Part shown: positions 38,145 to 50,125 of the stretch, piece after piece
Position numbering within the stretch: the first letter of the stretch is position 1
Layout: every line of letters begins with the position of its first letter
Source: Pontederia crassipes
Taxonomy: Eukaryota; Streptophyta; Magnoliopsida; Commelinales; Pontederiaceae
Length of the DNA: 64,000 nt
Assembly (NCBI GenBank): GCA_030549335.1
Contig: CM060195.1
Location: 16,609,501-16,673,500, forward strand
Direction: 5' to 3'
The notes under the pieces: model-generated
Told to the model about the DNA's origin: nothing
The model's database searches: none
Seen by the model: the letters and a program-made list of their open reading frames with translations, nothing else
Program-made: the position numbers and the translations under genes

Positions 38145-40896
38145 TGATCACTAGCTGATCACTATATGTTTCTAACCCATTTTAGATGCAATTCATACAT
38201 ATCGAGTCCCACTTTTGCCTAACTTTTGGACCAATTATACTTGGAATGCATAAACTGTGATAACTAGTTGATATTCCTCATTTCATACTTAATTCAATGT
38301 GCATAGAGGTTCTGAAATGCCAAAATCTATTAATATTTAAATTCTATGCCAAGTTATCATTTTGAGGACAAGTTATCATTATTTTGAGTGAACTGATTTT
38401 CAATGGTTTTCTTATCGTAAATCCACTATTATCATGTATAAATCATATTTGGATAGTCATATCTCAGCTTGTGCAAAGTTTTAAGTCCATTTGAACAAGT
38501 TATCATTTTTCAAGTGCTAAGTTATCGTTAAAGGGAAATTCTATCATTTCGACATGCAAAACCATTAATTCTACACTGGGGCCTTAAGCAATCATCTTAT
38601 TATTGTTTTAACTCATTGCTGGTCAAATTTCATCACATTTGGATAACCATAACTCAAGTTATCACAAGTTATCATTTTTAAGTCATATAAGTTATCGTTT
38701 TTGGCAACCCAAGTTATTACTCCTTTGAAATCTCATTCATATTTGATTTCTGACCTCACTCACTTGCCACTCTAATCCATTTGATGCCTGAAATGCTTTG
38801 AACCACCCATATTTGGACATTTTCCTGGATTTATTAAAAGTTATCATTCCGGGCCCCTAAAATCATTAATATCGATATAAATTACTCCTGCACAACACCT
38901 AATTTCATTTGATATCTGAGCTAGCAACTATCATCATCTTAATCTTTATTTGTCAAAACACCATTCAAGGGCTTTGATGCTTGCAGTTTTGGGATTTGTA
39001 GCAGGGAGAAAGGTGGCCAAAAAGTGGAAAAAGTAGGGGGGACCATCTACTTTTTCCTGCACAAAAAGAAATCTGCAGCTGGGAATTCAGGCAGGGACAG
39101 GTGGCTGCAATCAGAAGGATTAGAACATTCTGATGCTGATCAAAGGGTTGATAGGAGTCATATAAAAGCTGGATTTTTTGGAGGAGAGAGGGGGCTGGAC
39201 ATTCAGGGTTTGGAGCAAGGGTTTCTGCTGGTTGGAGGCTGCTGCTGCTGGCCGAGAGTCTTCAAGCTTAGATGATTTGTAACTGTTTCTCAATCCATTT
39301 GATGTCAAGCTTTGTAAATATGAGGAGCTAACCTCCATTTCTTCTAGGATAGGGTAGTAGTTTAGATTAGTTATGGATGGAAATGGATTGAATTAATTCC
39401 TGCACTGAATCATTGCTGATTTTCATATTTCAGAATTGTTTAGAATTAGTTCTTGCCATTGTTAGATCCCATTGTAATCTATAACTAAGAAGTTATCATT
39501 TAATCTATCCCTAGTTCAGAAATGGATTAGAAATCAATGTCAAGTTCTGAATTCCAATTTGATTGAAAGTTCTGATTTCTGAAATTCTGATTTCCTAGTT
39601 TCTAGTTTTCTGAATTTTCTAAACCTAATTTTTGAACTGTTGAATCTGTTTGTCATTAAGGATTGAATTAATTGAATAGCTGAGAGGCTAATCTTTACCC
39701 TAATCTTCTTCAGAAATGAATCAAGATGTTTGACAACTTAAGATTCAAATCTATTTTTCCCCAAATCTGATTTCTGAATTTATTTCAGAAATTTGTTCTT
39801 CTGATTTTTTGTTGAAATCTGATTTGCCAAGTGAGCATCCTTACTTCATCAAATCACTGAGAGGTGTACTCTGGGAATCTCTTGCAGTCCAGAGATGGAT
39901 CAAGAGGCATTTGGCAAGCCTGAATTCTAAGGGTCTTGTTGTTGATTTTTTCTGAATTGCAGAATTCTATTTTTTGATTTCCATTTGAATTCTAGTTTCT
40001 AATGTCAAGCCTCATTTTTATCCACTACTGAGAGGTAGTCTTTAGGTCATCCTTGTGATTCAGAGATGAACCAAGGAGCATGGGATAATCACTGAATTCC
40101 CCTTTTTTAGATAGGATGTTTCTTAACCCCATTTAATTGGAGTTGTGTGGATTTCAATTTTCCTTGCAACTGAGAGGTTGATTTTAAATCCCCCTTGAAT
40201 TCAGAGATGAATCATGGAGCACAAGTACTATTATTGGGTTGATTTCATCCTGGTTTGATTGATTGGAGTGATTCTATCTTTTCATGATTGCAAATACAAG
40301 TTATCACTTCAGATTTGTTCCAATTTTGAAAATCAGCAATGAACCTTCCATTTGAGCTCAATGATAACTTGATTTTCAGTGAGGATCCTTTTTTGATTCA
40401 ACTTAGCTAACAACTATATAATCATATATTGCTTAGTTAAAGGCTAATTGAGCTGTGAGAGCAGCTACATTTCAAGTTGAATCAAAATTGGATATTTAAT
40501 GATAACTTGATCCTATCCATCCTTAATTAATTTAGATGAACCCCAACTCCTAGAAGAACCTTCCTCTTGATAGTTAAACCTTTTTAAACTTCAATTTAGC
40601 ATTTATAACTTAGTTTTGATAAATTTCCAAAACCCAAAAATCAGTTATCATTTCACTTTCCACTAAAAATCTGTTTTCACTTTCCTTTAAAATCTGTTTT
40701 TAGCCATTAGAGTAGAACTAATCTAGATTATTTTAGGGTGTCTTAGACTTCAAATTCTTGTGGATACGACAACCAGAGTCTACTACAACTTACCTGTGCA
40801 CTTGCAGCTAGTGAGTTGGGAGACCAAAAAAATGAAAAATTGATCCTTTTCTTAATTTCAGCAAGTTATCACTCAAACACCCAAATTTCACTATCA
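38145..40896 (+). mobile_element. Family S solo LTR copy 2 nested in copy 1
   Basis: Begins TGATCACTAG and ends TTTCACTATCA, 2752 bp, with an exact 5-bp duplication acaac (38140-38144 and 40897-40901). It is the same family and orientation as its host. A TATA box is at 39171-39178. No coding or internal domain, so it is a complete solo LTR. The insertion point is inside the ACAACTGAGAGGTTG motif of the host LTR. Confidence 0.9.
39171..39178 (+). promoter_or_regulatory. TATA box of family S copy 2
   Basis: TATAAAAG followed by GCTGG, in the same context as at 37631. Confidence 0.5.
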
Positions 40897-41715
40897 ACAA
40901 CTGAGAGGTTGCCTTGTGGTTTCATTATTATTTAGAAATAAATCAAGAGGCAATGGTACTTTCTGATATTTCAACCCCTGAATTGTTGCAAACCTTTTAA
41001 TTGCTGATTTCTGATTTCCAATTCAGAATTCTTGAATTTGTGGAATCTTCCTTGTTATTGTTAATCCCCTAATTTCATTTAATCACTGAGAGGTGAATTT
41101 AAGGTTATCTTTTAGTTCAGAGATGGACCAAGAAGCAATAACATTTGCCGAGTTCCCATATGTAATTGTGTGCTGATTTTATCTAATTCATTAGTGATAA
41201 TGTGGATTTCATTTCCATTTGCAGTTAAGAGACTGATTTAAAATCCTCTTATAGTTTAGAGATAAACCAAGAAGCATTAGCACTAATGTTGGATTGATTT
41301 CATTCCTATTTAGTTAATTGAAGTAATTCCCTCATATTTAAAGTGCAATTTATTGTTATCATTTCATATTTCACTAAATTGCCAAAAATCAGCAAGGAAC
41401 TTGAGTTTGAGCCTAATGATAACTTGATATTCAGTGGGGATCCTTCTCTAATTCAACCTAGCTAACATTTATATGAGAATATAATGATTAGTTTTGGACT
41501 AATTGAGCTGTGAGAGCAGCCATGTTTAAGGTTGAATCATATTTGATTAAAAATTGATAACTTGTTCCATTCCATCCATAATAAAGTTAGATGAATCCCA
41601 ACTCCTAGGAGAACCTTCCTCATTGATAGATAAACCCCTTTAGCCCTTAGTCCAGCATTTATAATTCAGTTTTGATAAACTTTCAAAAGTCCAAAACATG
41701 TTTAGCATTTCATCT

Positions 41716-42430
41716 TTACTTGCGAGAAAAATAGTTCAAGTGAAACGGAAGAAATAATCAACAATCATAAATATATATCTTTTTCCTCCTACACTTGTCA
41801 TATCAATAGGTCCAAACAAGTCAGGATGTAAAAGTTCCAAGGCCCTATGTGTACTAATAACTCCTTTTAATTTAAAAACATTGTTTACCTTTTAGTTTGT
41901 TTATCTTTTAGACATGAATCACAAACATTATTTTTCTCAAATTTGATCTTAGGCAAGCTTCTAACCAATTTATGATTTGAAAGTTTATTTAGCAATTTAT
42001 AATTTGCATGTCCTAATCTTCTATGCCACATGTTTATGTCATCATGCATGACACTAAGACATTTTTCATTTTTCAAGTTATCAAAATCGATTTTGTATAC
42101 ATTATTGTACCTAAAACCCATGTGTAAAACTTTGTTGTTAACCCATGTGTAAAACTTTGTTGTTTGATCTAATATCAAACATTTGTCCTTTTCAAATTTG
42201 ACTAAATAATTTTTATCGCATAGTTGACTTATGTTAATTAGATTATGTTTTAAATTTTCAACAAGCCAAACATTTTCCAAATATACTTTGTCATTCTTAC
42301 AAATATTACCTATACCAATTACTCTTCCTTTGCTATTGTCTCCAAAAGTGACTTTTTCTTCATTTTTCTTTTCCAATTTGATGAAATTTGAGGCATCACC
42401 GGTCATATGTCTTGAGCATCCACTATCCAA
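41716..42430 (-). pseudogene. Copia C protease and integrase N-terminal part
   Basis: On the minus strand MDSGCSRHMTGDASNF is the Ty1 protease active site (DSG). GKGRVIGIGNI-like and LVENLKHNLINISQLCD blocks follow, then the GAG-pre-integrase zinc domain (MWHRRLGHANYKLLNK ... CDSCLKDK). After a stop near 41885 integrase continues RALELLHPDLFGPIDMTSVG and YIFMIVDY, with the first catalytic Asp. It breaks at SKDE where the family S LTR begins. A 25-base tandem duplication at 42116-42165 adds repeated residues (TWVNNKVLHMG). Confidence 0.9.
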
Positions 42431-42499
42431 ATATCATTTAGCTTCATTGTACTTAGAAGCTTCCTACAAGAAAAAAATTAGAAGTTTCATCTTTTTGGT

Positions 42500-44088
42500 A
42501 CCAAAACTTGCTTGGGTCCATCTTGGTTAGTAATGGTCATTTTCGGAACCCAAATTTTCTTCATATCCACAATGAAAATAAATAATATGTGATCTTGTGT
42601 AATCATGCGATGATTTAACAAATAAAATCCTTTTGTCATTCTTCTTTTCAAGAGAAGTAAAACCAAGTCCCTTTTTATTTGAAGATATTCTAAATCCACT
42701 AAGCATGGCATCTAACATTTTACTTCCATTTGAGAATTTTTCAAGTTCAACTTTCAATTTATTAATTTCTTTGTTCAAGCATACACTTTCTACATTTTGT
42801 TTTTCACATAATGATTTTAGTGCACTATTTTCCATTTTCAATTCTTCAATTGAGAATTCCAATCTAGAGTTTTCTTCATTCAATATATCACACTTTTAAA
42901 ATTCTTTACCATTCTTATTTTTCTTTTGCAAATTTTCAAGCTCTATTTTTATATCATCGCATTTCTTTTTTAGGCATCCATATTTATTAATAAGAATTTG
43001 AAACTCCTTTTGGACATTAAAGGATTCACTATCACTAGAGTTAGATGATATCTCATGGCTATTAGCCATTAGACATATATAGGCTTCTTCGTCATCACTA
43101 GAGGAGGTGTTGGAGTCATTCTCTTCATCTTCGATTTCATCCCAAGTGGCTTGAAGAGTCTTTTTCTTCCTTCTTGAGCTTTCTCCATCTTTCTCCTTTT
43201 TGACCAAATTTGGACATTCATTTTTGTAGTGTCCAATCTTTTTACATTCAAAGCAAGTTTTTTGACTTTTGCTTCATGACAATCTTCTCTTGGTGAAATG
43301 TTTCTTCTTCTTTTGCTTAGCAAATCTGAGATATTTGTCAAACTTCTTTGAATATAGGGAAAGTTTCTTTTCATCAAGATCCTCATTCTCTTCACTTGTA
43401 TCTTCCTCATCTTTATTTGCCTTCAATACCAATGTTTTCCATTTTGGAGTACTTGCTTCTTCATCCTCCTTGATTCCGATCTCATAGGTTAAGAATGAAC
43501 CTATAAGATTATCAGAGTCTAACTTGTTTAAGTCCTTTTCTTCAATCACCGTCCTCTTTGTATGTCATTTGGATGAGAGAGACCTGAAAAACTTTTTCAC
43601 TTTTTAAAAGTTAGTCCTTGACTCGCCCAAAGAGGGTAAGCCATTTATAATATCATTAAAGCGAACGACCATCTCATTTATAGATTCATTTTTGAATATT
43701 TTGAAGGAATCATATTAATGATTTAAAATATTTAATCTATACTCTTTAACTTTGTCCGTTCCTTCATGAGTAATAATAAGTCTCTTCCAAATCTCATTAG
43801 CACTTTCACAACTAGAAATCCGATTAAACTCCATTGGATCCAAAGCACAATAAAAAATATTTTTAGCTTTCCAATCTAGTTATACTAAGTCTTTCTCCTT
43901 CAGTATATTCTGAAGATTTTTTTCTTACTTAAATCAAAACCATTTTGTATAATATCCCACATATAAATATCAATAGAACAAACATAGGCTTGCATCCTAA
44001 TTTTCCAATATGCAAAATTTGAGGGATTGAAAAGTCGAGGACGATTAATAGATTGACCTTCGAAAAAGCTGAATCCAGTTGATGCCAT
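42500..44088 (-). pseudogene. Copia C gag
   Basis: ATG at 44088 (minus) starts MASTGFSFFEGQSINRPRLF, then NFAYWKIRMQAYVCS, the Ty1 gag (UBN2-type) start. Several frameshifts follow through 43.6-43.9 kb. A long acidic/lysine region leads to the zinc knuckle CFECKKIGHYKNEC (43214-43255), then a coiled-coil-like stretch (NEENSRLEFSIEELK, INKLKVELEKF) typical of SIRE gag. Four overlapping frames show at least three shifts. Confidence 0.85.
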
Positions 44089-44128
44089 AGCTCTAAATAT
44101 GTTTTAAATCTTAAAACTATAGCAACCC

Positions 44129-44140
44129 ACTCTGATACCA
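44129..44140 (-). promoter_or_regulatory. Copia C primer-binding site
   Basis: On the minus strand TGGTATCAGAGTG starts two bases after the 5' LTR end, complementary to initiator methionine tRNA. Confidence 0.85.
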
Positions 44141-44142
44141 AT

Positions 44143-45128
44143 TGTAGGATCAAAAGCACCAAGAGGGGGTGAATTGGTGTATAAAATTCTTTTCAAAAAT
44201 TCACTTTTCGAAAAAATCAATAAAAATGATCACAAGCAAATAAAGATAAGACGTAAGTGAAAGATAAGGAACAAATGCAAGGAGACACAATATGATGATG
44301 AGGTTCAGTCTCAACTCTTTGGCCTATGTCCCCGCTCCGACTTCTCGACTTTGAGACAGTTGGAGATCCACTATCTTTCTCTTTTCTTTAGGGAGAAAAC
44401 AACCCTCTTTACACAACAAGCTTTATTCTCCGTTCAAGAGGCAAGGCACACCTCTTATACAAGAAGCTCTCAATCTTACTAGATCAGAAAGAAAATGTTT
44501 CCCTCTAACTCTTTTTTTTTACAAAAATTTTTCTCACACTTAAAGCTAAGAAAAGAAAGGGAAGAAATTTGCAATTTTGTGCTCAAGAACTTGAGAGGAG
44601 CTCTAGGATGTTCTTGCTTGGTTTGATGATTTTCCTTCAGACTTTGGCACTTCTTTTATAGGGTCCTAGAGGAGAGAATTTTTTCAAAAAGTCTTCCCGA
44701 ATTTTCTTCTCAAAATAATAGTTGTTACTATTCATTTGACCGTGAGGCCAGTCGACCGGTCTATGTGACCGTTGTCTCATTCTCTGTGTTTTGACGTTGT
44801 CTGGTCGAGCGGTCCCTCGATCGATACATCAACCGGTAATGTCTCGACGTCAACCGGTACATATCACTGTCGATCGATGTATCGACCGGTATAGTCTCGA
44901 CGTCGACCAGTATAGACTCGTCTTTTCTTCCACTCAATATCAATCGATCGGTGCCATGGTCGGTCGACCGGTTGTGTGCTGAAAATTTTTTCTTCCGATT
45001 TTAATTTGGTGATTTCTTCTACAAATCTGGTCATACCAATCCTACACCTACATTATCATCACTTGAGCATAGATTAGTAATTTTTATATCCATTTTAATT
45101 TGTTATCATCAAAACATAAGATTCAACA
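44143..45128 (-). repeat. Copia C 5' LTR
   Basis: 986 bp, close to the copy at 32063-33051. The TATA box is on the minus strand at 44660-44653. CGGTCGACC palindromes lie at 44745-44972. Confidence 0.9.
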
Positions 45129-45133
45129 TACAT

Positions 45134-45923
45134 GAGATGTAACGGTCGACGTCGAGATTATACCGATCGATGTGATGGTCGAGGACAATGATCACATAGA
45201 CCGATCGATCGATCCATATGTGCGGTCGATCGACCTCCGGGTCAAATGAACAGTAACGAATATATTTGAAGGAGAAAGTTGTGGAACAAATTCTGGATGA
45301 ATTTTCCATATGCTAAAGCCTATAAAAGGAGCGGCAAAGGCAAAAACAAAGGCACTCATCCAAGCATGGAAGAAAAACTTCAAATTATTAAAAGAAGACC
45401 TTTTTCTCAAAGTTATCATTTTAAGTTTTATTTTCTTTCTCTCTTCTCTTCTTGTGAACATTCTATTGTAAAAGAGATAAACCATTTTCAAAAAGATTGT
45501 AAGAGCTCTTGTATGAAAGAGATTCCAAATCTTATCTTTTGAGCGAGAGAAAATATTAGCTTCGTAGGAGGAGAGATTTTTCTTGCCTCTCGAAGCAGAG
45601 AAAATGTGGTTGTGTAAAGGGCTTTATTCCTTGCCACATTTAGAACAAAGAAAATGTTTTAGTGGAATCTCTGGCAGTCTCGAGTTTGAGAAGTCAGAGC
45701 AGAGATATAAGCCAAGGTGTGGCCGAACCTCGTCAACAACCACCTATGCTCTTGTATTTGAATTCTCTCTCTTATATTGTGTTTGTGATATGATTAGAAT
45801 TGCATTGATTTAAAAGGTTTAAAGAAATCGATTTTAAGGTTCCGCAATGCATTTTTAAGAAATTGATACTTTTGTTTTTTAACACTAATTCATCCTCCTC
45901 TTGGTACCCTTTGGGATCCAATA
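45134..45923 (+). repeat. Copia D 5' LTR, second part
   Basis: Continues the LTR after copia C and matches 48410-49233. TATAAAAG lies at 45321-45328. It ends GGATCCAATA where the 3' LTR has GGATCCAACA, so the terminal CA has become TA. Confidence 0.85.
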
Positions 45924-45924
45924 A

Positions 45925-45937
45925 TTAGTATCAGAGC
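45925..45937 (+). promoter_or_regulatory. Copia D primer-binding site
   Basis: TTAGTATCAGAGC matches the initiator-methionine tRNA site TTGGTATCAGAGC with one G-to-A change. Confidence 0.8.
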
Positions 45938-46019
45938 GGGTTGCTCTTGTTTTGATTTTTAATCATATTGTTCCAAGATTTAATCATCTTGTTTTTAAGA
46001 TTTAACCATTTTTAGACCC

Positions 46020-47300
46020 ATGGCATCAAGTGGATTTAGTTTTTTTCCGAAGGACAATTAATTAGTCGTCCTCATCTTCTAAATGCATCAAATTTTGCAT
46101 ATTGGAAAATTAGAATTCAAGCATACATATGTTCCATTGACATGTGGGACATTGTTAAAAAAGTTTATTACTTACATGAAAAATTACCTACAAATTCTAA
46201 TGAAAGAGAATTTTTTTTGCAAAACTTGATTGGAAAGCCGAAAATATTTTTTTATTATGCTTTGGATTCAACGGAGTTTAATCGAAAATCAAGTTGTGAA
46301 AGTGCATATAAGATTTTGGAGAAGCTCATTGTTATTTATGAAGGAACTAATAAAGTTAAGGAATTTAGATTAAATATTTTAAATTGCCAATATGATTCTT
46401 TTAAAATGCATGATAATGAATTTATAAATGATATGGTTGCACGATTTAACGATATTTGGAATAGCTTAGCCCCTCCTTGGTCGAATCAAGAACTAACCCC
46501 CAAAAGGTAAAAAAGTATTGAACAAATTGGCATACGAAGAGGAACGTGATTGAAGAAAAAGATTTGAACAAATCTTATTGGTTCACTTCTAATCTATGAG
46601 ATCTCAATCAAATAAGATGAAGAAGAAAAAGCCTCCAAGAAGAAAACATTGGCATTGAAAGCAAACGCAAAAGAAAAAGAATCAAGTGAAGAGGAAGTGG
46701 ATGAAAAGAAACTCGCACGCTACATAAAAAAATTAGATAATTATTTCAAGTTGGTAAAAAAGAAAGAGGAGAAGGAGAAGATAAGTCAACAAGAAAATCA
46801 TTCAAACAACACAAAGAAGAGACATCTCAAAAAGGGAAAAAGAAAAAAAATATGAAGAGTCAATTGAAACAGATGATTCATCAAGCTCTTATAGTGACAA
46901 AGTATACCTATGCTTAATGACACATGACGATGAGGTAATTTCTAGCCCTTCAAATTCAAATTATGACTCATAAAATCTTTCAAAGAAAACCTTTCTTTAG
47001 ATGTAAATAAAGAACTTATTACATAAGATTGAAAACTTAAAAGAAGAAAAGAATACATATTTTGTGGAAAATGAAAACCTGAAAAATAAAATTGATTCTT
47101 TGGAAATTACACATGCATGTGAAATTTTAAAATTAGCATGCTCTTTAGAAAAAGTAAAAAATGAAAAATACTTTTTTGAAAAATTCTTATTAGGAATCTA
47201 ATCATTCCTTTAATAGAAAATCACATTTCAAATGTTTTACATGTGTCTTTGATGGTCATTACGTATATCAATGCAAAAGAAGAAAATTATCGCAACATGT
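46020..47300 (+). pseudogene. Copia D gag with zinc knuckle
   Basis: ATG at 46020 starts MASSGFSFF. A frameshift near 46047 leads to NASNFAYWKIRIQAYICS, and the clean frame 46142-46510 reads ALDSTEFNRKSSCESAYKIL and GTNKVKEFRLNILNCQYDSF. It is the same gag family as copia C. A lysine-rich part (46649-46855) and the knuckle CFTCVFDGHYVYQC (from 47233) follow, then two copies of a WVPK-type block. No protease follows. Gag alone could be packaged if another element supplied pol, which is inference. Confidence 0.8.
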
Positions 47301-48065
47301 CCTGATTTGGGTTCCGAAAGATGATTTGGGTTCCGAAAGGAACATTGTCTATCAAAATAGGACCCAAAGAAGTTTGGGTACCAAATATTACTTAATTATT
47401 TTTTAGGTGTGCCTCACATGTAGAGCAAAGGACAAGTGGATTTGAAAATGCGAAGGCTTGAAGGTTATGGTAAAAGTATCACTTACTTTTTTATTTCACT
47501 TAAAATTTCAAATAACTATTTCTTTGAAAGAAAAGAGAAGCATATAAAATAGAAAAACAAAATTGGTCATAGTGATAGGGGAAGCATGTTAAAATCTTCC
47601 AACTTTATTTTGACATTTATATCAAAAGTTTTACACAATATTTTGATTCTTAACATAATTTTTTTAACCATGTGACTTTCATAACCTACTGATCAATTTG
47701 ATTTCAATTTTAAAATAGCCATAAATTTAGGGGGAGCTATTTGTTTTGCACATTTTATAACTCCTTATGATGTAACTTTACATATTTATAAAAAAAAGGG
47801 GAGAATGAATTTTTAAAAAAACAAAGGGGGAATTACATATGATTTCTTATGTCCTTCGTATGAAAACCACTTATTGATGAAATAAAAGGGAGAGAAATAT
47901 AGAAGAAATATGATATGAATATAACTCTATATGAAGAGTGCCTTACAATTAGTACTTATGTAAATATTTATCATTGTAAGGAAAGCTAAGTTTTAAGGGA
48001 GTAAAATTGATTTTACAACTTTTTCGCAAATTATATATTTTACATATTTCTCAATTTATCTTCAT
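47301..48065 (+). other. Copia D 3' untranslated region
   Basis: AT-rich with many stops. No protease, integrase or RT motif on either strand. It ends at the polypurine tract. Confidence 0.6.
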
Positions 48066-48081
48066 AAAAAAAGGGGAAGAT
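48066..48081 (+). other. Copia D polypurine tract
   Basis: AAAAAAAGGGGAAGAT touches the 3' LTR start TGTTGGAGC. Confidence 0.85.
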
Positions 48082-49233
48082 TGTTGGAGCAAATTTTTAA
48101 TGACATATAAAATTATATTTTGATTATACAAACCTCAAAAGACTAAAGTTAAATGTTGAAAGAGTTTAAAGAAAAAGGGACAACTTTATGCACTACATTT
48201 TGATTAAATAATTTATTATGGTCTTATTAGATTATGGATGAATGATAAAAATCAGAGTTGTAAAGAATCATGTTAGCTATCCATAGAATTCAAGATTATC
48301 TAATTTGGATAAATATGCAAAAAATTATGTTCAAAATAGTGCAGGTCGGTCAACCTGCCGGTCGAAGCAAAGAAAGCCGGTCGAGAATATATAGGTCGAC
48401 CGATCAATACATGAGATGTACTGGTTGACATCGAGACGATACGAGTCAATGTACCGATCGACGGACCGGTCAGCCGATCAAATATAGAAGCTGAAGAAAT
48501 CGCGCAACGGTCACATAGACCGGTCCATATGTGCGGTCGACTGGCCCTAGGTGAAATGAACAGTAAAGGATATATTTAAAGGAGAAAGTTGTGGAACAAA
48601 TTATAAACAAATTTTTCACATGCTGAAACCTATAAAAGGAGTGTCAAAGCTAGAAGAAAAGGCACCCATTTTGAAGAAAAACTTCAAGTTATGAAAAGAA
48701 GACCTTTTTCTTGAAGTTATGATTTTAAGTTTCCATTTCTTTCTCTCTTCTCGTATTGTGAGCATTCTATTGTAAAAGAGAGAAACCATTTTCAAAAAGA
48801 TTGTGAGAGCTCCAGTGTGAAAGAGGTTCCAAATCATACCTCTTGAATGAGAAAAAAGATTAGCTTCCTAAGAGGAGAGGTTTGCCTTGCCTCTCGAAGC
48901 AGAGAAAAGGTGGTTATATAAAGGGCTTTCTTTCCCCATTTGGAACAAAGGAAGTGTTTTAGTGGAATCTTCGGTGGTCACGAAATCAAAAAGTCAGAGC
49001 GGGGACGTAGGCCAAGGTGTGGCCGAACCTCGTCAACAATCACATGTGTTCTTGTGTTTGAATTCTCTCTCTTTTATATTGTGTTTTATGATATGATCTG
49101 AATTGCATTGATTTAAAAGTTTTAAAGAAATCGATTTTAAGCTTCCATGATGTGTTTTTATGAAATCGATATTTTTATTTTTGAATACCAATTCACCCCC
49201 CCCCCCCTTCTTGGTGCCCTTTGGGATCCAACA
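48082..49233 (+). repeat. Copia D 3' LTR
   Basis: 1152 bp, TGTTGGA...TCCAACA. TATAAAAG at 48631-48638, GGTCGACCG at about 48390, and a run of twelve C at 49196-49207. Confidence 0.9.
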
Positions 49234-49238
49234 AGACA

Positions 49239-49515
49239 GTGAGGAGGGAGCTTACTGTAGCTAAAGAGTGTTGCAGTGGCATAAAATGAGAAATGGCCGA
49301 ATGAAGCTTGGAGAGAGAATGAGTGTGAGGTAAATGATTTAATGTAGCTGGGGTTTTGGTTGTTGTGTGTCGGCAGAAAGAAATGGAAGGAGGTGAGATG
49401 GCATGCGGTTAGACGAGATCCTCTTTTAGGAGATTAGTTTAAGTTATATGGGTGTTTGGGCTTGGGCGGCCGGGTTGAAGTTACTTTTTTTTTTATTTAG
49501 CTCACGGATATTACA
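49239..49515 (-). repeat. 3' LTR of element F, second part
   Basis: Joins 28000-31710 across copia D. On the minus strand it starts TGTAATATCC at 49515. CATATAACTT about 60 bases in is a possible TATA region. It is followed on the map by the polypurine tract. Confidence 0.75.
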
Positions 49516-49528
49516 ACCTACCCCCTTA
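49516..49528 (-). other. Element F polypurine tract
   Basis: TAAGGGGGTAGGT on the minus strand precedes the LTR start. Just before it the frame reads DDEFLFKG, the usual end of Tekay-type pol. Confidence 0.85.
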
Positions 49529-50125
49529 AATAAAAATTCATCATCGAATTTTAGTAAACCTTAAATTACTTATCGAAAAGTTTAGAAAACTTCTCTAGCA
49601 TTTCCTCTTCAAGCTCCCAAGTATCTTCTTGTTCACGATGGTGCTTCCATGCCACCTTGACCATAGGTATGGTCTTGTTCTTGATATGCTTCACTTGGTA
49701 GTCTATAATCTTTATTGGTTACTCTACATATGTCAAGTCCTCCTTAATATTCGACTCCTCAATTCGAATCACATTTGCTTCATCATGGACGTACTTCTGA
49801 AGCATTGATGCATGAAAGACATTATGAAGTATTGCATATGAAGGTGGTAATATATCTTGGAGTCAACTTATAAGCCACTTATCCTACTTTCTCAAAGATC
49901 TCAAATGGTCCAATATATCTTGGAATCAACTTTCCTTTCTTGCTAAATTTTATAACACCCTTGGTTGGTGAAACCTTAAGCATTAAGTGATCACCAACTT
50001 CATAAAATTGTTCTCTTCTTCTTACATCTGCATAACTCTTTTGTATACTTTGAGCCACTAGCATTCTTTGCTTGAACAACTCTATCTTGTCAATATACAT
50101 TTGGACCAAATCCGGTCCAAGATAT
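49529..50125 (-). pseudogene. Element F integrase C-terminus and chromodomain-like tail
   Basis: On the minus strand after the CACTA insertion: QKSYADVRRREQFYEVGDHL, LMLKVSPTKGVIKFSKKGKL and RYIGPFEIFEKVG. A damaged stretch leads to YVE and then TIPMVKVAWKHHREQEDTW, which is chromodomain-like. Stops after KVG and in YVE. Confidence 0.85.

Larger units (their letters stand above)
36595..41715 (+). mobile_element. Family S LTR copy 1 in copia C pol (truncated on the right)
   Basis: It begins TGATCACTAG after the 5-base flank tagca and matches the reverse complement of 8513-11136. It is plus-oriented, with a TATA box at 37631-37638. It is interrupted at 38144/40897 by a second copy. Similarity ends near 41715, about 200 bases short of the expected CACTATCA end, inside codons of copia integrase. 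The right flank is therefore a deletion junction. Confidence 0.8.
32063..45128 (-). mobile_element. Copia C: SIRE-like Ty1 element, minus strand
   Basis: LTRs 32063-33051 and 44143-45128 (TGTTGAATC...GATC(C/T)TACA on the minus strand) carry an exact tacat duplication outside (32058-32062 and 45129-45133). Polypurine tract and primer site are in place. Order on the minus strand: gag, zinc knuckle, protease, integrase (truncated), RT end, RNase H, then an extra ORF before the 3' LTR. A family S LTR and a deletion removed most of integrase and the front of RT. Confidence 0.9.
31711..49233 (+). mobile_element. Copia D: gag-only SIRE-like Ty1 element in the F LTR
   Basis: The 5' LTR is 31711-32062 plus 45134-45923 and the 3' LTR is 48082-49233, both about 1.15 kb with TGT(A/T)GGAGCAAA starts. 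A primer site (45925) and a polypurine tract (48066) are present. The internal region of about 2.2 kb has gag and a zinc knuckle but no protease, integrase or RT. The flanks agaga and agaca match at 4 of 5 bases. Copia C is inserted in its 5' LTR. Confidence 0.85.
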